Source of the DNA: JAFEDN01 sp963818985 | GTDB lineage: Bacteria > Pseudomonadota > Gammaproteobacteria > Coxiellales > Coxiellaceae | Length of the DNA stretch: 64,000 nt | Direction: 5' to 3' | NCBI GenBank assembly: GCA_963818985.1 | Contig: CAWFUJ010000001.1 | Location: 62,001 to 126,000 of the forward strand | In this document: piece after piece, positions 17,263-27,188 of the stretch | How the letters are laid out: each line of letters starts with the position of its first letter | Numbering within the stretch: position 1 is the stretch's first letter | Made by a program: the position numbers and the translations under genes | Notes under the pieces: model-generated | The model's database searches: none | The model's input: only the letters and a program-made list of their open reading frames with translations | Told to the model about the DNA's origin: nothing

Positions 17263-18345
17263 CTAACCCTGGCGTTTGGCGAAATCGCGCATAAAATCAA
17301 TCAATGCATCAACTCCAGCTTCGGGCATTGCGTTATAAAGACTGGCACGCATTCCGCCGGCAGTTTTATGGCCTTGTAATTCGTGAAATCCTGCGGCTAG
17401 GGATTCTTTAACAAATAATTTGTCTTTTTCGGCATTGGGTAAGGAAAAAATAACATTCATACGTGAACGATAAGCTGGATCAATCGAATTTTTATAAAAT
17501 CCACTTTGGTCAATAAAGCTATATAATTTTTCCGATTTACGCTGGTTACGAGCACCAATAGCTACCAAACCACCCTGCTTTTTAATCCATTTGAGCACCA
17601 AGCCAGAGATATACCATGGAAAGGTGGGCGGAGTGTTATACATCGATTTATTTTTAACTTGCACACCATAATTAAGAATGGTTGGCGTGGCTTTTTGCGG
17701 GCGACGAGACACTAAATCATCACGAATAATCACCAAAGTGATGCCAGAAATACCTAGATTTTTTTGAGCACCCGCATAAATTAATCCGAAACGAGTCACA
17801 TCCAAAGGACGCGATAAGATATTTGAACTCATATCACAGATGAGTGGCACTTGGTGGTCCACCTCGGGTACTTGCGGAAACTCGACGCCATGGACGGTCT
17901 CATTATCGGTATAATGCAAATAGGCTGCGCCATTAAAATTTTGCCAAGATTTTATGTTAGGAATGGTTTTAAAACCAGTTGATTCTCCATCAGCCACGAT
18001 ATTCACTTGCGAGAAGTTTTTGGCTTCTTGGCTCGCGATTTGGCTCCACAATCCAGTGACTACATAAGCAGTATGCGGATTTTCCGCTGCTAAATTAAGT
18101 GGGGCTGCAGCAAACTGTCCTCTTGCACCTCCGGGTAAAAATAAAACTTGGTAATTGGATGGTAATTGAAGGATCTCTCGGCAATCTTGTTCAATTTCAT
18201 CGGTTAGATTAATAAAATCTGTCGAGCGATGGGAAATTTCCATCACCGACGAACCGACATTATGCCAGTTCAACAATTCTTCATGAGCTTGGTGTAAAAC
18301 TTCTGGCGGCAACATGGAAGGACCCGGACTAAAATTATATATCAT
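17263..18345 (-). CDS. serC: Phosphoserine aminotransferase
   Basis: A 360-residue fold-type I PLP enzyme that converts 3-phosphohydroxypyruvate to phosphoserine and also serves pyridoxine synthesis. Motifs: FSPGPSMLPPEVL at the start, LFLPGGARGQFAA (about 68-80), the PLP lysine in YAGAQKNLGISGITLVI, and GGMRASLYNA near the end. An AGGAG Shine-Dalgarno precedes the ATG. The gyrA-serC-aroA order is standard, although no pheA lies between serC and aroA. Confidence 0.96.
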   Translation of the reverse strand: MIYNFSPGPSMLPPEVLHQAHEELLNWHNVGSSVMEISHRSTDFINLTDEIEQDCREILQLPSNYQVLFLPGGARGQFAAAPLNLAAENPHTAYVVTGLWSQIASQEAKNFSQVNIVADGESTGFKTIPNIKSWQNFNGAAYLHYTDNETVHGVEFPQVPEVDHQVPLICDMSSNILSRPLDVTRFGLIYAGAQKNLGISGITLVIIRDDLVSRRPQKATPTILNYGVQVKNKSMYNTPPTFPWYISGLVLKWIKKQGGLVAIGARNQRKSEKLYSFIDQSGFYKNSIDPAYRSRMNVIFSLPNAEKDKLFVKESLAAGFHELQGHKTAGGMRASLYNAMPEAGVDALIDFMRDFAKRQG

Positions 18346-18418
18346 TTATAAACTCCTATTTATTTAAGCTCACACAATAACTTAAGGTATATGAACTCGC
18401 AAACGCAGAATGCATTTT

Positions 18419-18442
18419 CCCCTCTCCCGGATGGGAGAAGGG
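18419..18442. terminator. CT-rich hairpin between gyrA and serC
   Basis: CCCTCTCCC pairs with GGGAGAAGGG across a short loop, with one bulge. It belongs to the same repeat as the hairpins at 2795, 23992 and 30759. It sits directly after the gyrA stop on the minus strand and may separate gyrA from serC transcription. Confidence 0.5.
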
Positions 18443-18443
18443 A

Positions 18444-20975
18444 TTAGACACCACGAATTGACTCTAGACCTACTAGCTGTTCTGCGGGTGCTAACTGAAT
18501 CAAACGTACCCCTTGGGTATTTCGACCAATGACAGAAACTTCAGCGACATGAATCCGTACTAGAGTACCTTGATCACTAATCAGTAATATTTCATCATCG
18601 TCATAGACTTGAGTCGCAGCAACTACTTTGCCATTGCGCTCATTGACTTGGATGGCGCGCACACCTTGGCCACCTCGCCCAATTGCACGATAATCTCCGA
18701 GAGAAGTACGTTGACCATAGCCGTTGGCGGTCGCAGTCAATAAAGTGCAACGTTCGTCAATAATGATCAACGCCATCACTTTTTGATCTGCCTGCAATTT
18801 AATGCCACGGACTCCGCGTGCGGTGCGTCCCATGGCTCTAACCGTAGTCTCAGGAAAACGAATTGCTTTGCCTGCATCTGAAACTAGCATCACTTCTTGT
18901 GAACCATTCGTAATGCCCGCACCAATTAAACAATCTCCCTCGTTTAATTCCAAGGCTACTTTGCCAGAATTGCGAACTTTAGCAAAGTCATTCAATGCCA
19001 CTTTTTTAACATAACCATGTTGAGTGGCCATAAAGACAAAAAAATCGGCTTCAAATTTTTTAATGGGTAAAATCGCTGAAATTTGTTCATCTTTAGCTAA
19101 TGGAAGGAGATTAACCATCGGCCTGCCGCGAGAACTTCGACCGCCTTCCGGGATTTCGTAAACTTTTAATGAATAAACCTTACCTTGGGTCGAAAAACAC
19201 AGAATAAAATCATGCGAATGCGCCACCAACATATTTTTAATGAAATCTTGCTCTTTAACGGTGGTCGCCATTTTACCACGCCCACCCCGATGTTGTGCCT
19301 GGTAACTATCCAATGATTGGGCTTTAATATAGCCTTCTTGAGATAAAGTCACGACCATATCTTGTTCGGTGATTAAATCTTCGTTATTTAAATCTTCATG
19401 ATTATCTAAAATAACGGTACGACGCTTATCACCAAATTGTTCCCTGATTGCCATTAACTCTTGACGGATAATCCGGTGTAATTCATCAGGCTCTGAAACA
19501 ATTTTAATGAGCCCCTGAATAGTTTGAATAATTTCTTGATATTCATTTTGGATTTTTTCTTGCTCCAGGCCGGTTAATCGATGCAAACGTAAATCCAGAA
19601 TGGCTTGTGCTTGGACGGAAGACAAATGGTAAACCTCGTCCACTAGCCCATACTCACTTCCTAAATCTAAAGGTCGAGTTTGCTCTGCACCGGCCCGTGC
19701 TAGCAATTGGGCGACACTACCTGGCAGCCATGATTTTTCTATCAATGCCTCTTTGGCTAAGGCCGGATTTTTGGCAGATTTTATTAGCGCAATGACTGCA
19801 TCAATATTGGCGAATGCAACCGCCAAACCTTCTAATAATATGAGCACGTTCTCGGGCTTTACGTAATTCAAAAATGGTACGGCGGGTCACTACTTCACGC
19901 CGATGCTGTAAGAAAGCATGAAGTAATTGTTTTAGATTTAATAACCGAGGCTGACCATTGTCCAGGGCCACCATATTGATTCCAAAAACCACTTGCAATT
20001 GGGTGTGTTTATATAAGATTATTTAAGACCACTTCCGGCTGATCGCCACGTCGAACCTCAATGACCATGCGCATGCCATCTTTATCAGATTCATCACGCA
20101 AAGCAGTGATGCCTTCTAATTGTTTATCCCGCACCATTTCGCCAATTTTTTCTAGTAAACGTGCTTTATTAACTTGATATGGTAACTCATTGACAATAAT
20201 CGATACTTTGCCTGAATCTTCATCCTTTTCTAAATTCAGCCGTAGCACGTAAATATATTCGGCCACGTCCGGTTTTATAGGCCTGAACAATGCCGCCTCG
20301 ACCATTGATAATCCCGGCGGTCGGAAAATCCGGACCTGGGACATAATGCATTAAATCCGCCAACTCCAAATCAGCATTATCCATGAGTGCCAGAGCAGCA
20401 TCGATGATTTCATTGAGATTGTGTGGCGGAATATTAGTCGCCATGCCCACCGCAATGCCTGAAGAACCATTGACTAGTAAATTGGGAATTCGGGTTGGCA
20501 ATACCACGGGAATTCTTTCAGTTCCGTCGTAGTTGGGGGTAAAATCAACGGTTTCTTTATCCAAATCCGCTGATAAGGCATGGGCAAAATGCGACATGCG
20601 AATTTCGGTGTAACGCATGGCTGCCGGCGCATCACCATCCACTGAACCAAAATTGCCTTGGCCATCCACTAATAAATAACGCAGACTAAAGGGTTGCGCC
20701 ATCCGCACAATGGTGTCATAAACAGCAGTATCACCATGCGGATGGTATTTACCGATCACATCACCGACAATACGAGCCGATTTTTTATAGGGTTTATTCC
20801 AATCATTGCCTAATTCGCCCATGGCATACAAAACCCGGCGATGAACCGGCTTTAATCCATCGCGGACGTCCGGCAAAGCACGGCCAACAATCACGCTCAT
20901 GGCATAGTCTAGATACGATTGCTTTAACTCATCTTCGATGGTGATCGGTGTTATTTCTTTGGCTAATTGGGTCAT
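18444..20975 (-). pseudogene. gyrA: DNA gyrase subunit A, three apparent +1 frameshifts
   Basis: The whole GyrA sequence is present in four frame pieces. The N-terminal part (20975 to about 20231) has HRRVLYAMGELG, the quinolone region HPHGDTAVYDTIVRMAQ and the catalytic tyrosine in AMRYTEIRMS. Then come about 20231-20014, about 20012-19836, and the C-terminal beta-pinwheel with its GQ-rich box (GRGGQGVRAI). Each junction has one extra A after TT on the coding strand, near 20231, 20013 and 19836. Removing all three restores a continuous frame of about 843 codons, a normal length. GyrA is essential, so sequencing error is likely, but as read the gene is broken. Confidence 0.92.
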
Positions 20976-21060
20976 AAATTAAGGTCCTGTTTTGCCTGTC
21001 AAACCGGCAAAAATTATAACATATTCCACTAACTATCCCAATGTATCTGACAATGAACCT

Positions 21061-21519
21061 TTACTTATGCACTAGATCGAGCAAATCCAACAACCGGTCG
21101 GGTTTTTCGCGAGTATAATCTTTTTGCACCTCAGTGATTGGCGAATGTTTGAGGGGGTGTTCATCAATGCATCCACGTAGTAGACCCAAGAAGTGCGGAC
21201 CCGCTACTAAAATTAGGGATTGAAACTGTTGCCCAGCGCGAGCTTTCTCAAGAAAATGAGCTAACTCCCGAGCAAATACCTCTGCTTCATGTTGATGGGG
21301 ATCGGTTTCTTGACTGAAACTGCCGCTGCCACCTCCACCTTTACTTTTATAATCACCGGCACGATCAGTCACTAAATCCACATCCAGTTTTCGACTATTA
21401 GGATGTTGAAATTCTTTAACGACCGTTAATTTTGGTTTGTGCTTCGGGGATTTCGAAGGTAAAAAATTATAAAGTTTAGCCACACTCGCATTGGCCACTA
21501 AAATCCAGGTATTGTCCAT
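21061..21519 (-). CDS. Host attachment family protein
   Basis: A 152-residue soluble protein matching the family annotated as 'protein required for attachment to host cells'. It begins with the typical TWILVANASVAKLYNF, has VTDRAGDYKSK and a glycine-rich stretch in the middle, and the conserved LVAGPHFLGLLRGCID near residue 105. The fold resembles eRF1/ClpS-linked RNase-H-like modules and the actual function is unsettled, so the name should not be taken literally. The ATG at 21519 has TGGAG nine bases upstream; longer in-frame starts lack one. It is a single gene on the minus strand, divergent from mtaD. Confidence 0.75.
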   Translation of the reverse strand: MDNTWILVANASVAKLYNFLPSKSPKHKPKLTVVKEFQHPNSRKLDVDLVTDRAGDYKSKGGGGSGSFSQETDPHQHEAEVFARELAHFLEKARAGQQFQSLILVAGPHFLGLLRGCIDEHPLKHSPITEVQKDYTREKPDRLLDLLDLVHK

Positions 21520-21629
21520 AATCAATAACTCCAGCCATCTTTCGATCGTCATGATCACCAAAAGTTAGATTGTATACCGATGCTCGCTGGCATGACAAGT
21601 ATGAAAAAGTTATGATGTCAGAGGCCTGT

Positions 21630-21682
21630 CTCATTCAAAGCGGAAGCGTCGTCCCGCGAGGTGCTCTGGGTAGAATGAGACA
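21630..21682. other. Inverted repeat in the region between host-attachment gene and mtaD
   Basis: TGTCTCATTC (21630) and GAATGAGACA (21673) are perfect 10-base inverted copies separated by 33 bases. The region is divergent, upstream of both genes, so the repeat could be an operator or a degenerate dispersed repeat. A GTCCCGCG fragment in the loop hints at the latter. Confidence 0.4.
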
Positions 21683-21724
21683 ACCTGGTTATGAAGTTGA
21701 CTGACACATTATGGATTTAAAATT

Positions 21725-23074
21725 ATGCCGATTGTCGATAAATTAATTCATGCACGCTGGGTTTTACCCATTGCACCGCAAAATATTATTCTTGAACATT
21801 ATTCTTTAGCGATAAAAGGTGATCGGATCGCTGCATTAATACCAACTGCCCAGGTAAGGCCAAACTGGCAAGCCACCGAAGACATTCAGCTATCTTCTGA
21901 ACATGTATTGATGCCAGGCATGGTCAATGCCCATGCTCATACGCCCATGAATCTTTTAAAAGGACTGGCTGATGATTTACCATTGATGGAATGGTTGCAA
22001 AACCACATTTGGCCTGCTGAACAAGCTATTCTCAATGAAGAGTCTGTCAGCGATGGGAGCCAGTTAGCTATCTTGGAAATGATACGTGGTGGCACTACCT
22101 GCTTTTGCGATCATTATTTCTTTCATGAAACCATTGCCAAAGTCGCCATCCAAACAGGTATGCGTGCCAATGTCGGCTTATGGGTGGGCAGTGTGCCCAC
22201 GCTATGGGGCGCCAACGAAGATGAATATTTTGCTAAAGTAAAATCCACTTTAGATCAAGGGCTTAGCCCACACTCATTAATTAGCTGGTCTTTGGCTCCC
22301 CATGCACCTTATACGGTCAGTGAACAAGCTTTTAACAGACTTAAAGATATCTCAGCAAAATATCATATTCCGATCCACATTCATTTGCATGAAACAGCTG
22401 CTGAAATCAGTGGCAGCTTGGAAAAATATGGACGGCGCCCCTTAGCTTATCTGAATGATTTGGGATTATTATCTGAGAAATTAATTGCTGTGCATATGAC
22501 CCAATTAACTGAAGAAGAAATTGAGTTGGTTCAAAAGTCGGGGATGTCAGTTGTGCATTGCCCAGAATCTAATTTAAAATTGGCCAGTGGATTCTGTCCG
22601 GTCACCTCATTATTGGATGCAGGAATCACGGTAGCCATCGGCACTGACGGGGCTGCCAGTAATAACGATTTAGACATGTTGGGGGAAATCCAAACTGCTG
22701 CATTACTTGCCAAAGGTTCTAGCCGCTCGGCGACAGCTCTGCCCGCTGCGCAGGCGTTAGCCATGGCCACACTGAATGGCGCCAAAGCATTTGGGTTAGA
22801 CCATGACATAGGTTCATTGGAGGTTGGAAAATTCGCCGATATCGTTGCGATCGATCTCAGTTCATATTTAACTCAACCGGTTTATAATCCCATGTCATCC
22901 TTGGTTTATTCTGCTAATCGCCAACAAGTGAGCGATGTGTGGATAGCCGGTCGGCAATTATTGAAAAATGGTGAATTCACGCAGATGAATAGCCAAGCCA
23001 TTGTCAGTAAAGCCAAATCCTGGGCACAAAAAGCCATGCTTTTTCGCTCAAAAGCCAGCGAAGTTTTGTCATAA
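21725..23074 (+). CDS. mtaD: 5-methylthioadenosine/S-adenosylhomocysteine deaminase (amidohydrolase)
   Basis: A 449-residue metal-dependent amidohydrolase of the TRZ/ATZ/MtaD group. The metal ligands are visible: GMVNAHAHTPMNLLKGLADD (about 65-84), the histidine in HIHLHETAAEI (about 218), HMTQL (about 259) and the aspartate in IGTDGAASNNDLDML (about 302). MtaD deaminates methylthioadenosine and S-adenosylhomocysteine, feeding purine and methionine salvage. It is followed after nine bases by mvaB. Related chlorohydrolases and guanine deaminases share the fold; the SNNDLDML segment favours MtaD. Confidence 0.85.
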   Translation: MPIVDKLIHARWVLPIAPQNIILEHYSLAIKGDRIAALIPTAQVRPNWQATEDIQLSSEHVLMPGMVNAHAHTPMNLLKGLADDLPLMEWLQNHIWPAEQAILNEESVSDGSQLAILEMIRGGTTCFCDHYFFHETIAKVAIQTGMRANVGLWVGSVPTLWGANEDEYFAKVKSTLDQGLSPHSLISWSLAPHAPYTVSEQAFNRLKDISAKYHIPIHIHLHETAAEISGSLEKYGRRPLAYLNDLGLLSEKLIAVHMTQLTEEEIELVQKSGMSVVHCPESNLKLASGFCPVTSLLDAGITVAIGTDGAASNNDLDMLGEIQTAALLAKGSSRSATALPAAQALAMATLNGAKAFGLDHDIGSLEVGKFADIVAIDLSSYLTQPVYNPMSSLVYSANRQQVSDVWIAGRQLLKNGEFTQMNSQAIVSKAKSWAQKAMLFRSKASEVLS

Positions 23075-23083
23075 GGAGTTGTT

Positions 23084-23974
23084 ATGTCCCTCCCTAAGTA
23101 TGTCTCCATAGTCGAAGTGAGTCCACGGGATGGTTTACAAAATGAAACGGTTTTTATCCCCACTTCGATCAAAATTGATTTTATTCGGCGATTAGCTGAT
23201 TGTGGCTTGAAAACTATTGAGAGCACGAGTTTTGTTTCGCCAAAATGGGTGCCGCAAATGGCAGACCATTTTGAAGTCATGCAGGGCATTTCGCGCAAAC
23301 CCGGTGTCACTTATCCAGCTTTGATTGCCAATCGCATCGGCATGGAACGTGCTTTAAACGCTGGGGTTAAAGAAATTTCTGTTTTTACTGCCACCTCTGA
23401 AACTTTTTCTATAAAAAATGCCAATTGTTCTTTAGTCGAAAGTATGAAAAGAATTTCTGAGGTGATTGATATTGCTCGGGGACATCAAATTCCTGTGCGT
23501 GGCTACATTTCCTGCGTGATCGCTTGTCCCTATGAAGGACCCACCCCACCTCAACAAACAGTTCATGTGGCGCAACAATTGATTGAATTGGGATGTTCGC
23601 AAATCTCATTGGGCGATACCATCGGCGTGGGAACACCCGGCGAAGTCAAAAAATTACTTGATGCATTACTATCTGTGGTTCCAGTAAACAAAATTGCGAT
23701 GCATTTTCATGATACTTATGGGCAAGCGCTAGCAAATATTTATCTCAGCTTAGAATATGGAATCCATATGTTCGATAGCTCGGTTGCCGGCCTAGGCGGC
23801 TGTCCTTATGCTCGCAGCGCCACGGGTAATGTCGCCACCGAAGATGTTATTTACATGTTGAATGGGCTAAATATTAAAACCGGCATCGATTTAAAAAAGC
23901 TGATAGAAACCGGAAATTTTATCTGCCAACACTTAGGTCACCCGCCTCGCTCCAAACTCTCGCAGGTATTATGA
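23084..23974 (+). CDS. mvaB: Hydroxymethylglutaryl-CoA lyase
   Basis: A 296-residue TIM-barrel enzyme that cleaves HMG-CoA to acetoacetate and acetyl-CoA, the last step of leucine degradation. Motifs: VEVSPRDGLQNE at the N-terminus, SFVSPKWVPQMAD, the metal-binding HFHDTYGQALAN, and the active-site cysteine loop GLGGCPYARSATGNVATEDV. An AAGGAG Shine-Dalgarno lies before the ATG. It is probably co-transcribed with mtaD, although no pathway link is obvious. A CT-rich hairpin follows the stop. Confidence 0.94.
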   Translation: MSLPKYVSIVEVSPRDGLQNETVFIPTSIKIDFIRRLADCGLKTIESTSFVSPKWVPQMADHFEVMQGISRKPGVTYPALIANRIGMERALNAGVKEISVFTATSETFSIKNANCSLVESMKRISEVIDIARGHQIPVRGYISCVIACPYEGPTPPQQTVHVAQQLIELGCSQISLGDTIGVGTPGEVKKLLDALLSVVPVNKIAMHFHDTYGQALANIYLSLEYGIHMFDSSVAGLGGCPYARSATGNVATEDVIYMLNGLNIKTGIDLKKLIETGNFICQHLGHPPRSKLSQVL

Positions 23975-23991
23975 AAAAACAGGCGTATTCT

Positions 23992-24011
23992 CCTCTCCCC
24001 GGCGGGAGAGG
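23992..24011. terminator. CT-rich hairpin between mvaB and convergent sugar porter gene
   Basis: CCTCTCCC pairs perfectly with GGGAGAGG around a four-base loop. Its place between two convergent genes suits bidirectional termination. It is one of four copies in the window. Confidence 0.6.
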
Positions 24012-24014
24012 GAA

Positions 24015-25385
24015 CTATTTTTTTAATTCTTCTTCTAATTCTTCGAGAGTGATGCCTTTGGTTTCTGGAACAAATATGGCGACGAAAATTATCGATAAGA
24101 GACAGAAAAATGCAAACAGATAAAAAAGTGAAGATCTGCCGTAAGATTCCATAAAACTTAATGCATAGCGCATTAATAAGCCGGCGAAGGTCCAGTTGAC
24201 CATCGTGGTAATTGTCATACCAATTTCACGTCCTTTGAGGGGGAAAATTTCCGAACAGACAATCCATGCCACTGGGCCCCACGAAAAAGCAAATCCAAAA
24301 ATATAAACTATGACCGATACCAGTAACACCGTCTTGGTCATTTGACTAACCATCGAAAGTTGAGTCACATGACTGATGGATTGAAATGCTAAGCCTGCGG
24401 CCACCATGGTGACTAACATAATGAACGCACCCACATACAATAATTTTTTACGACCCCATTTTTCAACCAAAGTAATGGCTGGGAAAGTAAATAACATGTT
24501 GACGGTGGGTACCGCCATCATGGCAATAATTCCGGTCATCCCCGCATAACCAAAAATAGTCGGGGCGTAATAAATCATGACGTTAATACCCACCAATTGC
24601 TGGAACATTTGCAACACCACACCAATGATTAAAACTTTTATAAAATTCTTTTTTATTACCGATTTCAGTGTAGCGCCACGACTTTCTGCCAAAACTTGCT
24701 CTATCTCTCTCAGTTCAAGCTCGATTTCATTTTGATCGTTAAAGGTTTGCTGCAGAACTTTTCTAGCCTGTTGCGGCCTACCTTTAAGCATTAACCAGCG
24801 AGGACTTTCAGGCAGGAAGAAGCTGCCGATCAGCATTAATAAAGCAAACAGCACGATCACGCAAAACATTAACGGCAAAGCAACATGTGGATTTAAAAAT
24901 ACTTTTGCGATAAAAACATTGGTGACAGAAATAAGAAAAATGCCAATGGTAATCATCAATTGGAACAAAGTGCCCATCGAACCTCGAATTGAAGCCGGCG
25001 CTGTTTCTGACAGATATAATGGGGTGACAAATGAAGCAATACCTACCCCAAAACCTAATAAAAAGCGGCACGCACGTAAGATAAAGAAAGAAGGCAAAAA
25101 TGCTGAAACGGCCGAGCCTATCACAAAGATAATTCCTGCCAGGATCAAACTTTTTTTACGTCCGAGCAGACGGGCAAATACACCGGCCAATAAAGCGCCT
25201 AACACCCCTCCCACTGCCAGAATGGCTGAATATTTTTCACCGCCATGAGTTTCTAAATGATAGGCAGCTTTGATCGTATGAAGAGAATTGGCGATAAATC
25301 CCTGATCAAGCCCAAATAATAAACCGCCTAAAGCGCCTATAGTACAAATGAAATAGACGATCGTTTTATAATTACTTTGAGGCAT
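24015..25385 (-). CDS. Sugar porter, major facilitator superfamily (XylE/GalP type)
   Basis: A 456-residue protein with twelve hydrophobic segments. Sugar-porter signatures are all present: GGLLFGLDQGFIANSL in helix 1, the RLLGRKKSL loop, LLGFGVGIASFVTPLYLSE (about 112-130), PESPRWLMLKGR before the central loop, QQLVGINVMIYYAPTIF in helix 7, and VPETKGITLEELE at the end. It should import a hexose, pentose or inositol with protons. The gene is monocistronic and faces mvaB. The substrate cannot be read from the sequence. Confidence 0.92.
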   Translation of the reverse strand: MPQSNYKTIVYFICTIGALGGLLFGLDQGFIANSLHTIKAAYHLETHGGEKYSAILAVGGVLGALLAGVFARLLGRKKSLILAGIIFVIGSAVSAFLPSFFILRACRFLLGFGVGIASFVTPLYLSETAPASIRGSMGTLFQLMITIGIFLISVTNVFIAKVFLNPHVALPLMFCVIVLFALLMLIGSFFLPESPRWLMLKGRPQQARKVLQQTFNDQNEIELELREIEQVLAESRGATLKSVIKKNFIKVLIIGVVLQMFQQLVGINVMIYYAPTIFGYAGMTGIIAMMAVPTVNMLFTFPAITLVEKWGRKKLLYVGAFIMLVTMVAAGLAFQSISHVTQLSMVSQMTKTVLLVSVIVYIFGFAFSWGPVAWIVCSEIFPLKGREIGMTITTMVNWTFAGLLMRYALSFMESYGRSSLFYLFAFFCLLSIIFVAIFVPETKGITLEELEEELKK

Positions 25386-25574
25386 AATTTATACTCCATG
25401 TATTCAATTCTAAGAGAATTGTAATTAAAGTATAGACAACATTGTCTAAAAATGAAACCGTCATCCCAGAAAAAGCCAGCCTGGATTCACCCGCGAATGT
25501 GGGTTATATTTAATTAAGTCTTAAGAATCAATTGTTAAAATTAAATTTTAAACAAAATAAAAGGATAAAGAAGA

Positions 25575-27188
25575 ATGAAAACACCCCAAGCGGAATTGCT
25601 ATTTGAAATTTTAAACGAAAGCAAAGTGATCGGCAGTATAATTGAAAATGATGAATCCTTTAAGAAGGCCTTCAGCCGCATATATTCAGAGATATTCCCA
25701 CTTTCCCAGACATTGCCAACACTAATTTTTGGTGAAATTCATAACGATCCGGCGACCAGCCGAGTCATCACCCGATTAATCGAGAGATTAGCTGAAATTA
25801 AAACCCCCTTATCTTTTTATGAAGAATTTCCTGCAGGAATCGATCAAGAAACATATTATGCAGGTTGGCGAGAAGAAATAGCGACCGGTAAAAATCCTTA
25901 TTCCGAAGATCATAAATCTAAGGTAACCACTACCCCAGAGTCACGAGCCGCAGTAATAAAATTAGTAGATATTTGTGAAAAGTATAAAATCCCAGTTGAA
26001 TGCGTGGACCATCCTGATGCCTTATCCCTAAATGAATCTTACCAATCTAAAGAGGAGTTTGATAAACAACATAACAGCAAAAGCGAGCATGAATCTCTAA
26101 GAGAGTCTAAATTTTTAAATTTAAGGGATGATCATATGAGCAATTTTTTTCTATCAGGCAATAACATTATAGCTAGGGTTGGTTACCTACATATCGAAGG
26201 CCTACAAAATAGAATAAAAAATAAATTTTCTGAAGCCAAAAAAGGCGCTGCTGTCAGTTCTAATTATTGTTTTTTCCATTGTTTCACCGGCGATCCCAAA
26301 TTTGGCGACGCCATCCCTAATAACATTGTTAATATCAACCTAGAGACGATGTCTGAAGATCAGGCCGTAAATTTGATTATAGAAACCGCTAATAAAGCTC
26401 AAGCAGAAATGAAAACTCATGGATATTGGCGAATCCCGCATCCCTCAAATGAAAAGAATTTGCAAATCCTTACAAATTTAATTAAAGAAATTTCACCTGA
26501 ACTTTTAAATAATTCTAAAAAAGAGCCGGAAAAAATAATCACAGAAGAGTGTTTAGAGACACATATAGAGGAAAAATCAATAGACGAAATATTTTCCAAT
26601 CCAGCTGATTATCAAAAAAAAGTTCCGCTAAAATTACTTTTAGACAAAAACATGTGTCCAAAAATATTGCCTCAAGGTTTCCAAGAGTTTTTATCAACTG
26701 AATTACAAAATGAAAGAAAACAATTGCCAGAAAGTTTCATAGAATTTTTACACCGCGAAACTTTGGCTGGAAGATTTGATATTTTAGAGCAACTTAAAGG
26801 TTCCGTTCTGAATTTTATTTTAAAGCAAACAACTTTATTACATACCGCGGCGGCCTCTGGTAATCTCGGCGCCGTTTCTTTTCTTTTGAGTCAGGGTGCG
26901 CCTCTTAATATTACGGACATTAAGAATTCAACCCCCCTGCATATTGCAGCAAGAAACGGTCAAGACAAAGTAGTCAGATGGTTGTTGAGCAGGGGCGCTT
27001 TTACCAACTGTCAAGATCATGAAGGACATACCCCTGCTGAAGTCGCGATTAACAATTTGATCAAAGAAATGATCGAGCAAGCTGATAAGAATAGATCGGC
27101 TTCAAAATCCGGGATATTTAGCGAGTCCCATCCCTCAGCTTCACCTACACTATTGACGACTAGTGCGCTTACGATCGATCTCTTTTAG
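25575..27188 (+). CDS. Tiki/ChaN-like domain protein with C-terminal ankyrin repeats
   Basis: A 537-residue soluble protein without signal peptide. The N-terminal domain shows two GxxH motifs, GEIH (53-56) and GYLH (203-206), with FYEEF (81-85) between them. This is the layout of the Tiki/TraB/ChaN/EreA superfamily, whose members bind metal or haem and include proteases and esterases. A charged central region (about 320-400) follows. Two ankyrin repeats lie near the end, with the TPLHIAARNGQDKVVRWLL pattern, and then a serine/threonine-rich tail. It is AT-rich and monocistronic. Its last 39 bases overlap the typA 3' end on the other strand. Ankyrin fusions suggest a host-directed effector; this is inference. 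Confidence 0.75.
   Translation: MKTPQAELLFEILNESKVIGSIIENDESFKKAFSRIYSEIFPLSQTLPTLIFGEIHNDPATSRVITRLIERLAEIKTPLSFYEEFPAGIDQETYYAGWREEIATGKNPYSEDHKSKVTTTPESRAAVIKLVDICEKYKIPVECVDHPDALSLNESYQSKEEFDKQHNSKSEHESLRESKFLNLRDDHMSNFFLSGNNIIARVGYLHIEGLQNRIKNKFSEAKKGAAVSSNYCFFHCFTGDPKFGDAIPNNIVNINLETMSEDQAVNLIIETANKAQAEMKTHGYWRIPHPSNEKNLQILTNLIKEISPELLNNSKKEPEKIITEECLETHIEEKSIDEIFSNPADYQKKVPLKLLLDKNMCPKILPQGFQEFLSTELQNERKQLPESFIEFLHRETLAGRFDILEQLKGSVLNFILKQTTLLHTAAASGNLGAVSFLLSQGAPLNITDIKNSTPLHIAARNGQDKVVRWLLSRGAFTNCQDHEGHTPAEVAINNLIKEMIEQADKNRSASKSGIFSESHPSASPTLLTTSALTIDLF

Noticed and set aside
19828..20241. Programmed +1 frameshifting as an explanation for gyrA
   Set aside because: Three separate shifts in one essential gene have no precedent I know of, there is no slippery motif with stop context of known type, and other genes here show similar indels.
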